A stretch of DNA of 64,000 nt, taken from NCBI GenBank assembly GCA_963695985.1, contig CAVOIC010000009.1, forward strand, positions 124,001 through 188,000. The letters are read 5' to 3'. Source of the DNA: DATBVX01 sp963695985 (GTDB lineage: Bacteria; Pseudomonadota; Gammaproteobacteria; Steroidobacterales; Steroidobacteraceae). Made by a program: the position numbers and the translations under genes. Below the pieces are notes generated by a model. It made no database searches. It saw only the letters and a program-made list of their open reading frames with translations, and was not told the origin of the DNA. Shown piece after piece: positions 14,788 to 22,741 of the stretch (within the stretch, counting starts at the first letter, position 1; each line of letters begins with the position of its first letter).

Positions 14788-15106
14788 TGCCCGGGGCCGG
14801 AATCGAACCGGCATGGGGTTGCCCCCAAGGGATTTTCTTACTCACTACAGCTTTCGCTGCTGTGCTCTGTGCCAGGCACATTTGGAGTCTGGACTTTACC
14901 TTTACCGTGTCGCAGCTGCGTGCGATTTAGGCAGGGGCCGTCAAGTCTCTACACTTTCCCGGACCTCGATCCGGGCTTAGCTCGGGATTGCAGTCACCCA
15001 GGACGTGCTACTGTTTCCCCGAATTTGACCCCATTCGCGCGAGCGTTTCCGACCCGCGTGCTCAAGTACTCAAGTCCCTTGCGTCTACCAGTTTCGCCAC
15101 CCGGGC
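14788..15106 (-). tRNA. tRNA-Leu(UAA) split by a group I intron
   Basis: Exon 1 is 15106-15072 (35 nt: acceptor GCCCGGG, D-arm GCGAAACTGGTAGACGC, anticodon stem AGGGA, loop CTT). Exon 2 is 14836-14788 (49 nt: AAAA, stem TCCCT, variable arm TGGGG-GCAA-CCCCA, T-arm GCCGG-TTCGATT-CCGGC, acceptor CCCGGGC, A73). Joined, the loop is CTTAAAA with anticodon TAA, and every stem pairs. CCA is not encoded (the genome has CGA), unlike the Gly and Cys tRNAs nearby. It corresponds to leuZ of the pgsA-glyW-cysT-leuZ group but lies 3.2 kb away and is inverted. Confidence 0.93.
14837..15071 (-). ncRNA. group I intron (IC3-like) inside the tRNA-Leu(UAA) anticodon
   Basis: A 235-nt insertion after U34. The exon end CTT can pair with intron GAG to form P1 with the required U-G wobble at the 5' splice site, and the intron ends in G. 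Core elements appear in order: P (AATTCGGGGAAAC), Q (AATCCCGAGC), R (GTGTAGAGACTTGACGG) and S (AAGGTAAAGTCCAG). P4 forms from TTCGGG and CCCGAG, and P7 from GACTT and AAGTC. There is no room for a homing endonuclease. Insertion point and size match the cyanobacterial tRNA-Leu(UAA) intron class. Confidence 0.9.
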
Positions 15107-15146
15107 ATCTTGCGGCGGCGGCGGAATTCTACTACGGCGCTCCATG

Positions 15147-15152
15147 TATAAT
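15147..15152 (+). promoter_or_regulatory. candidate -10 box upstream of ccm operon
   Basis: A perfect TATAAT preceded by TG lies 72 bases before ccmA. No good -35 hexamer is seen at 16-18 bases. The segment also forms the upstream region of the divergent tRNA-Leu, so assignment to ccm is tentative. Confidence 0.35.
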
Positions 15153-15223
15153 GCGATTGCTGAGATAGTGAATTTAAGCTTCTGAATACACGACGCTTAT
15201 CTGCTAAGGATGCGACGGCCATC

Positions 15224-15850
15224 ATGCCCCGGAGTGAACCCCTTCTGTCCGCCGAGAACCTGCACCTGTGGCGCGGTGAGCGCCACGTGCTGCAAGGCGT
15301 GTCGTGCGGTATCGGTGCGGGAGAGGCGCTGCACGTTTGCGGCCCGAATGGTTCAGGCAAGACCAGCCTGCTGCGTGTCCTGTGTGGCCTGCTGCAGGTG
15401 GAGGAGGGCGAGGTGCGATGGCAGGGCATCTCGATTGACGATGCGAGCAGCACCTATTACGCAGCGCTGGCGTATCTCGCCCACGACACTGCGCTGAAGG
15501 GCGATCTCACCGCTGTCGAGAACCTGCGCTACAGCGTTGGCCTGAGGCGGCCGCTTGCCGATGCCGAGACTCGTGCACTGCTCGTCGATCTCGGCGTCGG
15601 CGAGTGCGCAGACCTGCCGGCCCGAGTGCTTTCCGCTGGGCAGCGTCGGCGCGTCGCTCTGTGCCGGGTCATGCTCTCGCGCGCGAGATTCTGGGTACTC
15701 GATGAGCCCTTCACCAATCTTGATGTGGCGAGCAGCGAGCAGGTCTCGAATGCCATCGCGACGCATCTTGAAGGAGGCGGTCTGGCGCTCATCGCCGCGC
15801 ACCAGGGGCTCGCGCTGCGTTCGGGCAACGTGCTGCAGCTGGGCTTGTGA
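15224..15850 (+). CDS. ccmA: heme exporter ATP-binding protein CcmA
   Basis: Cytoplasmic ABC ATPase of the CcmABCD complex, which releases holo-CcmE so that heme can be passed on for cytochrome c maturation. Walker A GPNGSGKTS lies at residues 40-48, the ABC signature LSAGQRRRVALCR near 136, Walker B FWVLDEPFTNLD near 158 and a switch His in LIAAHQG near the end. At 208 residues it is the usual length. First gene of a nine-gene run; ccmB starts inside its stop codon. Confidence 0.95.
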   Translation: MPRSEPLLSAENLHLWRGERHVLQGVSCGIGAGEALHVCGPNGSGKTSLLRVLCGLLQVEEGEVRWQGISIDDASSTYYAALAYLAHDTALKGDLTAVENLRYSVGLRRPLADAETRALLVDLGVGECADLPARVLSAGQRRRVALCRVMLSRARFWVLDEPFTNLDVASSEQVSNAIATHLEGGGLALIAAHQGLALRSGNVLQLGL

Positions 15851-16533
15851 TGACACCCACTCGCGCGCTCACGGCCGGCCGCCTGATCTTCGAGCGTGAT
15901 CTGCGTCTCGCCATGCGCCGCTGGGGGCAGGTCGCCGACCCGCTGGTGTTCTTTCTGATCGTCACTACACTGTTTCCGCTCGGATTAAGCCCGGAGCTGT
16001 CGCGCCTGAGAGACGTGGCGCCCGGTGTGCTGTGGGTGGCGGCGCTGCTATCCTCGCTCCTCGCCGCGGATTCGCTGCTCAAATCGGACGCGCAGGATGG
16101 AACTCTTGAGCAGTACGTGCTGTCGGGACAACCGCTGACGTGGTTGCTGCTGGCCAAGACGGCCGCTCACTGGGTGCTGAGTGGACTGCCACTCGTGCTG
16201 CTTTCGCCGCTCGTAGCCATCGCGCTCGGCGTGCCCGGACATGCGCTCGGCGTCGTGGTGTGCAGCTTGATGCTCGGGACGCTGACGCTGAGCCTGCTCG
16301 GTGCCATCGGCGCGGCGCTGACGATTGGACTGCGACGTGGCAGTTTGTTGCTGTCGCTGCTGGTGCTGCCACTCGCGATGCCGCTGCTGATCTTCGGGGC
16401 GCGCGCCGTGGAGCTCGCGATGACTTCCGAACCGGTGGCCGGGCCGATGTACTTGCTCGGCGCACTGTGCGTGATGGCATTCACGCTCGCGCCGTTGACC
16501 GCGGCGGCTGCAGTCCGGATCAGCATCGATTGA
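15850..16533 (+). CDS. ccmB: heme exporter permease CcmB
   Basis: Six-helix inner-membrane permease that forms the ABC pair with CcmA. Family marks are FERDLRLAMRRWGQVADPLVFF near the N-terminus and LKSDAQDGTLEQYVLSGQPL, and the remaining sequence is strongly hydrophobic. ATG 15850 shares one base with the ccmA stop (TGATG); a GTG one codon upstream is possible. Length 227 is normal (E. coli 220). Confidence 0.95.
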   Translation: MTPTRALTAGRLIFERDLRLAMRRWGQVADPLVFFLIVTTLFPLGLSPELSRLRDVAPGVLWVAALLSSLLAADSLLKSDAQDGTLEQYVLSGQPLTWLLLAKTAAHWVLSGLPLVLLSPLVAIALGVPGHALGVVVCSLMLGTLTLSLLGAIGAALTIGLRRGSLLLSLLVLPLAMPLLIFGARAVELAMTSEPVAGPMYLLGALCVMAFTLAPLTAAAAVRISID

Positions 16534-16569
16534 ATTTGAGTTGAATCAAAGGGAGCGCTGGAACAGAGC

Positions 16570-17301
16570 ATGTGGACCTGGTTGCACAAGTTTGCATCAC
16601 CGCCGCACTTCTACCGGCTTGCCGGTCAGCTCGCGCCGTGGTTCGGTTGGACGGCACTGTTGCTGATCATCGGCGGGCTCTACGGCGGGTTGGTCCTGGC
16701 GCCGCCCGACTATCAGCAAGGCGACGCTTTTCGCATTATCTATGTGCACGCGCCGAGTGCGTGGATGTCACTCTTTATCTATGTGGTCATGGCGGTTGCG
16801 GCCGCAATCGGCTTGATCTGGCGCATCAAGCTCGCGCACGCCGTCGCTGCCAGTTGCGCGCCAATAGGCGCGTCCTTTACGTTTGCGGCGCTCGTGACCG
16901 GCGCGCTCTGGGGCCAGCCGATGTGGGGCACCTGGTGGGTGTGGGATGCACGACTGACTTCCGAGCTCATCCTCCTGTTCCTGTATCTGGGCTACATCGC
17001 GCTGCGTTCCTCCATCGACGATCTGCAGCGCGCGGATCGTGCAAGCGCGGTGCTCGCGATCGTCGGCGTGGTTAACGTGCCGATCATTCATTACTCGGTG
17101 GTGTGGTGGAATACGCTGCACCAGCCTGCGACGGTGACCAAGATGACTGCACCGTCGATTTCGACCTCGATGTTGATCCCGTTGCTGGTGATGATGGTCG
17201 GATTTAACCTGTGCTTCGTTGCACTGCTGCTGGTGCGTGCGCGTGGTGAGGTCCTGCGGCGCGAGCGCAACGCCGGCTGGATCCGGGAGGCGACGGCGTG
17301 A
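16570..17301 (+). CDS. ccmC: heme-handling protein CcmC
   Basis: Inner-membrane heme-handling protein that loads heme onto CcmE. It has six membrane segments, the periplasmic tryptophan-rich motif WWVWDARLTSE (W122-W123-V124-W125-D126) and flanking His ligands in YVHAPSAWMS (H60) and PIIHYSVVWWNTLHQ. The 243 residues match the family. It starts 36 bases after ccmB and its stop overlaps the ccmD start. Confidence 0.96.
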   Translation: MWTWLHKFASPPHFYRLAGQLAPWFGWTALLLIIGGLYGGLVLAPPDYQQGDAFRIIYVHAPSAWMSLFIYVVMAVAAAIGLIWRIKLAHAVAASCAPIGASFTFAALVTGALWGQPMWGTWWVWDARLTSELILLFLYLGYIALRSSIDDLQRADRASAVLAIVGVVNVPIIHYSVVWWNTLHQPATVTKMTAPSISTSMLIPLLVMMVGFNLCFVALLLVRARGEVLRRERNAGWIREATA

Positions 17302-17468
17302 GTCTGAGCCACTTCCTGTCGATGGGCGGCTACGCCGCGTTTGTCTGGCCTTCGTACGCGATCACGCTATTCGTGATCGTTGTCAATGTGCTGGCAGCCC
17401 GGGCGAGCCATAAGCGCGCGCTCGAAGAAGCGCGGCGGCGGATCGGAATGCAGGAGCTGGCGGGATGA
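17298..17468 (+). CDS. ccmD: heme exporter accessory protein CcmD
   Basis: A 56-residue single-pass membrane protein, too short for many gene finders. It reads SHFLSMGGYAAFVWPSYAITLFVIVVNVL, with the conserved GGYA-x-VW-x-SY block leading into the membrane helix, then a basic Arg/Lys-rich cytoplasmic tail. CcmD is needed for release of holo-CcmE from CcmABC. GTG 17298 overlaps the ccmC stop, and its own stop overlaps the ccmE start. Confidence 0.92.
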   Translation: MSLSHFLSMGGYAAFVWPSYAITLFVIVVNVLAARASHKRALEEARRRIGMQELAG

Positions 17469-17899
17469 CTCCACGACGTAAACGTCTACTGGTCGTACTG
17501 GGCGTGCTGGCCGGTGTCGGCATCGCTGCCGGACTCGTGTTCCGGTCGCTGAATGAGAACATGATGCTGTTCTACGATCCGAGCCAGGTGGTCGCGGGCG
17601 AGGCGCCCCACGAGCGTCCGTTCCGCATCGGCGGCATGGTCACCAAGGGCAGTGTCGCGCGCGCGTCCGGAAGCCTCGAGATTCGCTTCGTGGTTACGGA
17701 TTTCAGGAACAGCGTACCGGTGACTTATACGGGTGTGCTTCCGGATCTCTTCGGTGAAGGCAAGGGGGTCGTGGCGCACGGGCGCCTGACGCGCGACGGC
17801 GTGTTCGCGGCCGACGAAGTGCTCGCGAAGCACGACGAGAAGTACATGCCACCGGAAGTAGCCAAGTCCCTCAAAGGGCCGCCACCGAGCACTACATGA
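17465..17899 (+). CDS. ccmE: cytochrome c-type biogenesis heme chaperone CcmE
   Basis: Membrane-anchored periplasmic chaperone that binds heme covalently through a His. It has a basic start MTPRRKR, one membrane anchor (residues about 8-26), an OB-fold domain, and the heme-binding LAKHDEKYMP with H123 and the Tyr four residues on. Length 144 is typical. Overlaps by 4 bases with both ccmD and ccmF. Confidence 0.96.
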   Translation: MTPRRKRLLVVLGVLAGVGIAAGLVFRSLNENMMLFYDPSQVVAGEAPHERPFRIGGMVTKGSVARASGSLEIRFVVTDFRNSVPVTYTGVLPDLFGEGKGVVAHGRLTRDGVFAADEVLAKHDEKYMPPEVAKSLKGPPPSTT

Positions 17900-19854
17900 T
17901 CCCAGAACTCGGTCATTTCGCGCTCATCCTGGCGCTGTGCCTGGCGCTCGCACAGAGCGTGTTCGGCCTCGCCGGTGCATACACCCGGCGAATTGAGTGG
18001 ATGAGCGTGGCGCGTCCGGCGGTGGCCGGCCAGTTCGTGTTCGTGGCCCTGGCCTTTGGGTGCCTCACCGCGTCCTTCCTGGGCAATGACTTTTCCGTCC
18101 GGTACGTGGCCCTCAACTCGAATTCGGCGTTGCCGGCGTTCTATCGCGTGGCGGCCGTCTGGGGCGCGCACGAAGGCTCACTGATGTTGTGGATCCTCGT
18201 GCTATCGATCTGGTCGATAGCCGTCGCGGCGCTGAGCCGGTCGCTGCCAGATACCTTCATCGCTCGCGTCCTGGGCGTACTCGGACTCATCAGTGCCGGT
18301 TTCTTGACATTCACGCTGGCGACCTCCAATCCGTTCCTGCGCCTGCTGCCGCCGGCGATGGACGGAAACGATCTCAACCCGTTGCTGCAGGACTTTGCGC
18401 TCGCCGTCCACCCACCGATTCTCTACACCGGCTACGTAGGCTTCGCGGTAGCGTTCTCGTTCGCCTGCGCAGCGATGCTCGAGGGCCGGCTCGATCAGGC
18501 CTGGGCGCGCTGGACCCGCCCCTGGACGATCGTCGCCTGGATGTTCCTGACGATTGGCATCGCGCTCGGCAGCTGGTGGGCCTATTACGAGCTGGGTTGG
18601 GGCGGATGGTGGTTCTGGGATCCCGTCGAGAACGCGTCCTTCATGCCGTGGCTGGCCGGCACCGCGCTGATTCACTCGCTGGCGGTCACGGAGAAACGCA
18701 ACTTGTTCCGCAGTTGGACGCTGCTGCTCGCCATCTTCGCGTTCTCGCTGAGCCTGCTCGGCACCTTCCTGGTGCGCTCCGGCGTGCTGATCTCGGTGCA
18801 CGCCTTCGCCAGCGATCCGGCCCGCGGTGTCTTCATTCTCGCGTTCTTGACGCTCTGCATCGGCGGGGCATTGGCGCTCTTTGCCTGGCGGGCGCCGAAG
18901 CTCGGTTCCTCGATGGGATTCGAACTGTGGTCACGCGAGTCGTTTCTGCTTTTCAACAACGCCCTGCTGGTAATCGCCGCATCGTTGATCCTGCTGGGCA
19001 CGTTGTATCCGCTGTTCATGGATGGCCTTGGTCTCGGCAAGATTTCGGTAGGCCCACCGTACTTCCGTGCCGTCTTCCTCGTACCCATGCTGCCGCTGCT
19101 CGCGCTGATCGGCGTGGGCATGCATGCGGCCTGGAAGCGGGCGCGTCTCGCTGACCTCAAGCGCCCGCTGCTCATTGCTCTGGCCGGCGCATTCACTCTG
19201 GTGTTGATCGCGACCCTGACCGCGTTCGGTCGCGTGACGATACTGGCGCTCGTTGGTCTGACCGCCGGGCTCTGGATCATCTCTTCCGCGCTGCGTGAGC
19301 CCGTGTCACGGCTGTGGAAGCGCCAGAGCCTGCCGACAGCCATTCTCGGTATGTCGATCGCCCATTTCGGCGTCGGTGTGTTCACGATCGGCGTTGCAGG
19401 CGTCGAGGCCTACAAGATCGAGAAGGATGTCGCCCTCAGGCCCGGGCAGTCGGTGCAGATCGCCGGCTATGACTTCGCATTCCGCGGCGTGCGTGACGTG
19501 GCGGGCCCCAACTACAACGCGACCGAGGGCGAATTCGACGTGACGCGCAAAGGCGCGCTGGTGCGCGTCTTGCGGCCGCAAAAGCGGGTGTACCGCGTTC
19601 AGACAATGCCAATGACCGAGGCCGCCATCACCGTGAGCTGGACACGCGACCTGTTCGTTGCCCTTGGCGATCAGCTCGGGGGCGACGCGTGGAGCGTGCG
19701 CATTCAGTACAAGCCGCTGATCCGCTACATCTGGCTCGGTGCTGTGCTGATGGCGTTGGGCGGGCTCACCGCCGCTTCGGACCGGCGCTACCGTCCGGTT
19801 CGCGTTACCGACACGCTGCCAGCGAAGGATGCCACCGCGCGAGATACCGCCTGA
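17896..19854 (+). CDS. ccmF: heme lyase subunit CcmF
   Basis: Large polytopic inner-membrane core of the heme lyase that takes heme from CcmE and attaches it to apocytochrome CxxCH sites. About 15 hydrophobic segments are visible in 652 residues, with the tryptophan-rich motif GWWFWDPVENASFMPW beginning near residue 237 and His residues in the flanking loops (NPLLQDFALAVHPP, LIHSLAVTEKR). The start overlaps the ccmE stop (ATGA), and the last base of the stop is the first base of ccmG. Confidence 0.97.
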   Translation: MIPELGHFALILALCLALAQSVFGLAGAYTRRIEWMSVARPAVAGQFVFVALAFGCLTASFLGNDFSVRYVALNSNSALPAFYRVAAVWGAHEGSLMLWILVLSIWSIAVAALSRSLPDTFIARVLGVLGLISAGFLTFTLATSNPFLRLLPPAMDGNDLNPLLQDFALAVHPPILYTGYVGFAVAFSFACAAMLEGRLDQAWARWTRPWTIVAWMFLTIGIALGSWWAYYELGWGGWWFWDPVENASFMPWLAGTALIHSLAVTEKRNLFRSWTLLLAIFAFSLSLLGTFLVRSGVLISVHAFASDPARGVFILAFLTLCIGGALALFAWRAPKLGSSMGFELWSRESFLLFNNALLVIAASLILLGTLYPLFMDGLGLGKISVGPPYFRAVFLVPMLPLLALIGVGMHAAWKRARLADLKRPLLIALAGAFTLVLIATLTAFGRVTILALVGLTAGLWIISSALREPVSRLWKRQSLPTAILGMSIAHFGVGVFTIGVAGVEAYKIEKDVALRPGQSVQIAGYDFAFRGVRDVAGPNYNATEGEFDVTRKGALVRVLRPQKRVYRVQTMPMTEAAITVSWTRDLFVALGDQLGGDAWSVRIQYKPLIRYIWLGAVLMALGGLTAASDRRYRPVRVTDTLPAKDATARDTA

Positions 19855-20387
19855 TGTGGCGCTACCTGCTCCCGCTCGGCGGTCTCGCAGTTCTGGTGGT
19901 GTTCTTCTTCTTCGGGCTGCAGCGCGAGCCCGGGACCATTCCGTCACCTCTGATCGGCAAACCCGCGCCATCCTTCTCACTCCCGAGTGTGGACAACCCC
20001 GGCCAGCGCGTCAGCAACGCCGATTATCGCGGCCGCATGTACGTGCTGAATGTCTGGGGGACCTGGTGTGTCGGCTGCCGCGACGAGCATGCCGCCTTGC
20101 TGGCCATCGCACACACCAGTACCGTTCCGATCGTCGGGCTTGACTGGAAGGACGAGCGCCCCCTGGCCATTCAGTGGCTGAAGGAACTCGGCAACCCGTA
20201 CACTGCATGCGCTTTCGATGCCGACGGCCGCGTGGGCATCGACTGGGGCGTGTATGGCGCCCCCGAAACCTTTCTGGTGGATGCGAATGGCGTCGTGATC
20301 CATAAGCACATTGCCCCGCTCACTGAGGAGATCTGGCAGCGCGATTTTCTGCCGCGCATTCGCGCCGCCAGCAAGGCTGCACCATGA
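19854..20387 (+). CDS. ccmG: thiol:disulfide interchange protein CcmG/DsbE
   Basis: Membrane-tethered periplasmic thioredoxin-like reductant that keeps apocytochrome heme-binding cysteines reduced. An N-terminal anchor (residues 4-21) is followed by a thioredoxin fold with NVWGTWCVGCRDEHA (C72, C75), the DsbE-type acidic GLDWKDER and the cis-Pro loop GVYGAPETFLVD. ATG 19854 overlaps the ccmF stop; a longer in-frame frame upstream lies inside ccmF and is not used. Length 177. Confidence 0.95.
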   Translation: MWRYLLPLGGLAVLVVFFFFGLQREPGTIPSPLIGKPAPSFSLPSVDNPGQRVSNADYRGRMYVLNVWGTWCVGCRDEHAALLAIAHTSTVPIVGLDWKDERPLAIQWLKELGNPYTACAFDADGRVGIDWGVYGAPETFLVDANGVVIHKHIAPLTEEIWQRDFLPRIRAASKAAP

Positions 20388-20821
20388 AACGACTGCTAAC
20401 GCTGTTGGCGCTGCTGCTGCTCGTGACGCGTACGTTCGGCGTCGACACGGGCGAGGAATTCGCCGATCCGGCCCTGCAGGCGCGCTACGAGCGTCTGACC
20501 CACGACCTGCGTTGCCTCGTGTGCCAGAACGAAAGCATCGCGGATTCGAATGCCGGGCTCGCCGCCGACCTGCGCCGAGAAGTGCGCGAGATGTTGAGTG
20601 CCGGAAAGTCAGACCAGGAGATCCTCGCCTTCATGACGGATCGTTACGGCGACTTTGTTCTGTTCCGGCCGCCGTTTGTCGCGCGCACATGGCTCCTGTG
20701 GCTGGCACCGGCCTTGCTGCTTGCAGCCGGGGCCTGGATTGCAGTGCGCATCATCAGGCAGAAGTCGCAGCTCGCCCGTACGGATACTGACGATTCGGAT
20801 CTGGATTCGAGATCCGCTTGA
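20384..20821 (+). CDS. ccmH: cytochrome c-type biogenesis protein CcmH
   Basis: Heme-lyase subunit with a periplasmic three-helix domain that handles apocytochrome thiols. It has a signal peptide (about residues 1-20), the LRCLVCQNESIADSNA motif with C44 and C47, and one C-terminal membrane helix (about 105-123). At 145 residues it is the short CcmH, the TPR part being the separate next gene, as in Pseudomonas. It overlaps ccmG and ccmI by 4 bases each. Confidence 0.95.
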   Translation: MKRLLTLLALLLLVTRTFGVDTGEEFADPALQARYERLTHDLRCLVCQNESIADSNAGLAADLRREVREMLSAGKSDQEILAFMTDRYGDFVLFRPPFVARTWLLWLAPALLLAAGAWIAVRIIRQKSQLARTDTDDSDLDSRSA

Positions 20822-21840
20822 CTGCATTCCTGGGCATCGCGGCGCTGATGGTGCTGACGGCGATCGTCGTCGTACTCTGGCCGCTGCTGCGCGCGAGCCC
20901 CGCCCAGTCTTCCCGCTGGCCCATCGCGATCAGCGTCGGCGTGCTGCTGCCGGTGCTCGCATTCGGCCTGTACGGGTGGTGGAGCAACTGGCCGTGGAAA
21001 GCTTCGCCGCAGACGACGGATGCCACAGCCAACGTCACACAAAAGGTCGCGGATCTCGAGGCGAAGCTGATCGCGAACCCGAAAGACATCGACGGCTGGC
21101 TTCTGCTCGGGCACTCCTATTTCGAGCTCCACCGCTACTTGAGGTCCGCAGACGCCTACGAGCAGGCGTATGCGCAGAGCAGCGGCGAGAACGTCGACGC
21201 CGTCCTGGGCCTGGGTGAAGCCTTGGTATTTGCCGAAGATCGGACGATCACACCTCGGGCCGCGCAGCTGTTTGAGCGTGCCGTGCAGCTCGCTCCCCGT
21301 CATCCGAAGGCCCTGTGGTATGCGGGGCTCGGTGCATACGAGAACGGACGCCTGGAGGTCGCACGCGAGCGCTGGGCGGCACTCCTGGCTCTGGATACCC
21401 CGCCAGAGGTCAAGCGCGTTCTCGAGGCCAAGATCGCCGAGCTCGACACGCAGCTGAAGCCTGCGGCGGGTGCTGCGCCGGCGGTGCCCGCGAATGCGCC
21501 TGTCGTGAGGGTCCGCGTCCGGGTCGATCCCAAGCTCGCCGCTCGTGTTCCACAGGGCGCGCCGCTCTTCGTCATGGTGCGTGCAGGGGAGGGTGGCGGC
21601 CCACCGCTTGCGGTCACCCGGCGCAGCAGCGCGCAACTGCCACTATTGGTGGAGTTGTCCGATCGTGACTCCATGATCGCAGGGCGAAGTCTTGCCGATG
21701 TGCCGCAGCTGACCGTGGTCGCGCGCATCGCACGCTCCGGGGATCCGCGGGCGCAGAGCGGGGACCTGGAAGGCAAGGTGGGCTATGATTTGAAAAACAG
21801 TACGCCGGTCGATCTGCTGATCGACTCGATCGTCCCGTAA
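20818..21840 (+). CDS. ccmI: cytochrome c-type biogenesis protein CcmI (CycH), TPR
   Basis: Apocytochrome chaperone of the heme-lyase complex. Two N-terminal membrane helices (about residues 3-22 and 38-58) flank a cytoplasmic loop, then TPR repeats (DGWLLLGHSYFELHRYLRSADAYEQAY, AVLGLGEALVFAE, ALWYAGLGAYENGRLEVARERW) and a C-terminal beta domain. The start TTG overlaps the ccmH stop (TTGA). Length 340. It is the last gene of the run, and the next gene starts 13 bases later. Confidence 0.92.
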   Translation: MTAFLGIAALMVLTAIVVVLWPLLRASPAQSSRWPIAISVGVLLPVLAFGLYGWWSNWPWKASPQTTDATANVTQKVADLEAKLIANPKDIDGWLLLGHSYFELHRYLRSADAYEQAYAQSSGENVDAVLGLGEALVFAEDRTITPRAAQLFERAVQLAPRHPKALWYAGLGAYENGRLEVARERWAALLALDTPPEVKRVLEAKIAELDTQLKPAAGAAPAVPANAPVVRVRVRVDPKLAARVPQGAPLFVMVRAGEGGGPPLAVTRRSSAQLPLLVELSDRDSMIAGRSLADVPQLTVVARIARSGDPRAQSGDLEGKVGYDLKNSTPVDLLIDSIVP

Positions 21841-21853
21841 CAGACTCTCACCG

Positions 21854-22741
21854 ATGGCTCATACCGTCTCGATGAACTTCGCAACACCGCCCTCGCTGTG
21901 GTGTGCCTTGCCGAAGATGCTCCTCGCGCGCCGACCTTCCCATGTGCCGGAGGGGCGCTCATTCCCCCACATCGAGGCGCGCATCAAAGGCCTTAGCGCC
22001 CGCAGGGACAACCTCGAGGCCTACCGTCGCGTCTGTGGCTTTGCGGCCGATGGCAAGCTGCCGATCACCTATCCGCACGTGATGATGATGCCGCTGCACA
22101 TGGCCGTGCTGACATCAGATGCGTTTCAGATCCGGCTGCTCGGACTCGTGCACGTGCGCAACGAGATTATCAGCCACCGGCCGATCGCGCAGGATGAAGC
22201 CCTCGACGTGCTGTGCTCCTTGCCGGCACACCGCGAAACCGATCGGGGCCAGGAATTTGACTTCAGCACCACGGCGAGTGTGGGCGGGACCGAGGTCTGG
22301 TCGGAAACAAGCACCTTCCTGGCGCGCCGGCGGTCGGGTCGAGGCGGCGGCAGTGCGAAGAGCGCACCCAAACCGCCCGGAGACGAGACACCGGCAGCGG
22401 TGCAGACCACGAGCTGGCACGCGGATGCAGATATCGGCCGACGCTACGCGTCCGTCTCGGGCGACTACAATCTGATCCACATCAGCGATCTCACCGCACG
22501 CTTGTTCGGGTTCCAGCGCGCGATTGCCCACGGCTTGTGGTCACTCGCACGCACGGCGGCGGAGCTGCGGCCGAGACTAGCCTCGGACGGCGTCAAGCTC
22601 TCAGCCGAGTTCAAGCTACCGATCCTCTTGCCCGCGTGGGTCACGCTGCAGAGCTGGAACAGTGATTCGGGGATCGCGTTCGCCTTGAAGGATGCACAGG
22701 GCGAAAAGCCGCACACCACGGGCAGTCTGGCCCGTCTCTAG
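21854..22741 (+). CDS. MaoC-type acyl dehydratase (hotdog fold)
   Basis: A 295-residue protein with a C-terminal MaoC-like hydratase domain: YASVSGDYNLIHISDLTARLFGFQRAIAHGLWSLAR contains the R-hydratase active-site Asp and His (D-x4-H). The N-terminal half (about 1-150) lacks the motif and is probably the decayed first hotdog of a double-hotdog enzyme, as in eukaryotic-type hydratase 2. It should hydrate an enoyl-CoA or handle a related acyl thioester; the substrate is not known. It follows ccmI closely on the same strand but belongs functionally with lipid metabolism. Its end overlaps the convergent dehydrogenase gene by 4 bases. Confidence 0.75.
   Translation: MAHTVSMNFATPPSLWCALPKMLLARRPSHVPEGRSFPHIEARIKGLSARRDNLEAYRRVCGFAADGKLPITYPHVMMMPLHMAVLTSDAFQIRLLGLVHVRNEIISHRPIAQDEALDVLCSLPAHRETDRGQEFDFSTTASVGGTEVWSETSTFLARRRSGRGGGSAKSAPKPPGDETPAAVQTTSWHADADIGRRYASVSGDYNLIHISDLTARLFGFQRAIAHGLWSLARTAAELRPRLASDGVKLSAEFKLPILLPAWVTLQSWNSDSGIAFALKDAQGEKPHTTGSLARL

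Noticed and set aside
14788..15106. tmRNA (ssrA) as an explanation of the 320-nt RNA-like segment
   Set aside because: The joined ends form a full Leu cloverleaf with D-arm, anticodon and long variable arm, and the insert has group I core elements; no tag-peptide frame ending in Ala-Ala and no tmRNA-type ends are present.
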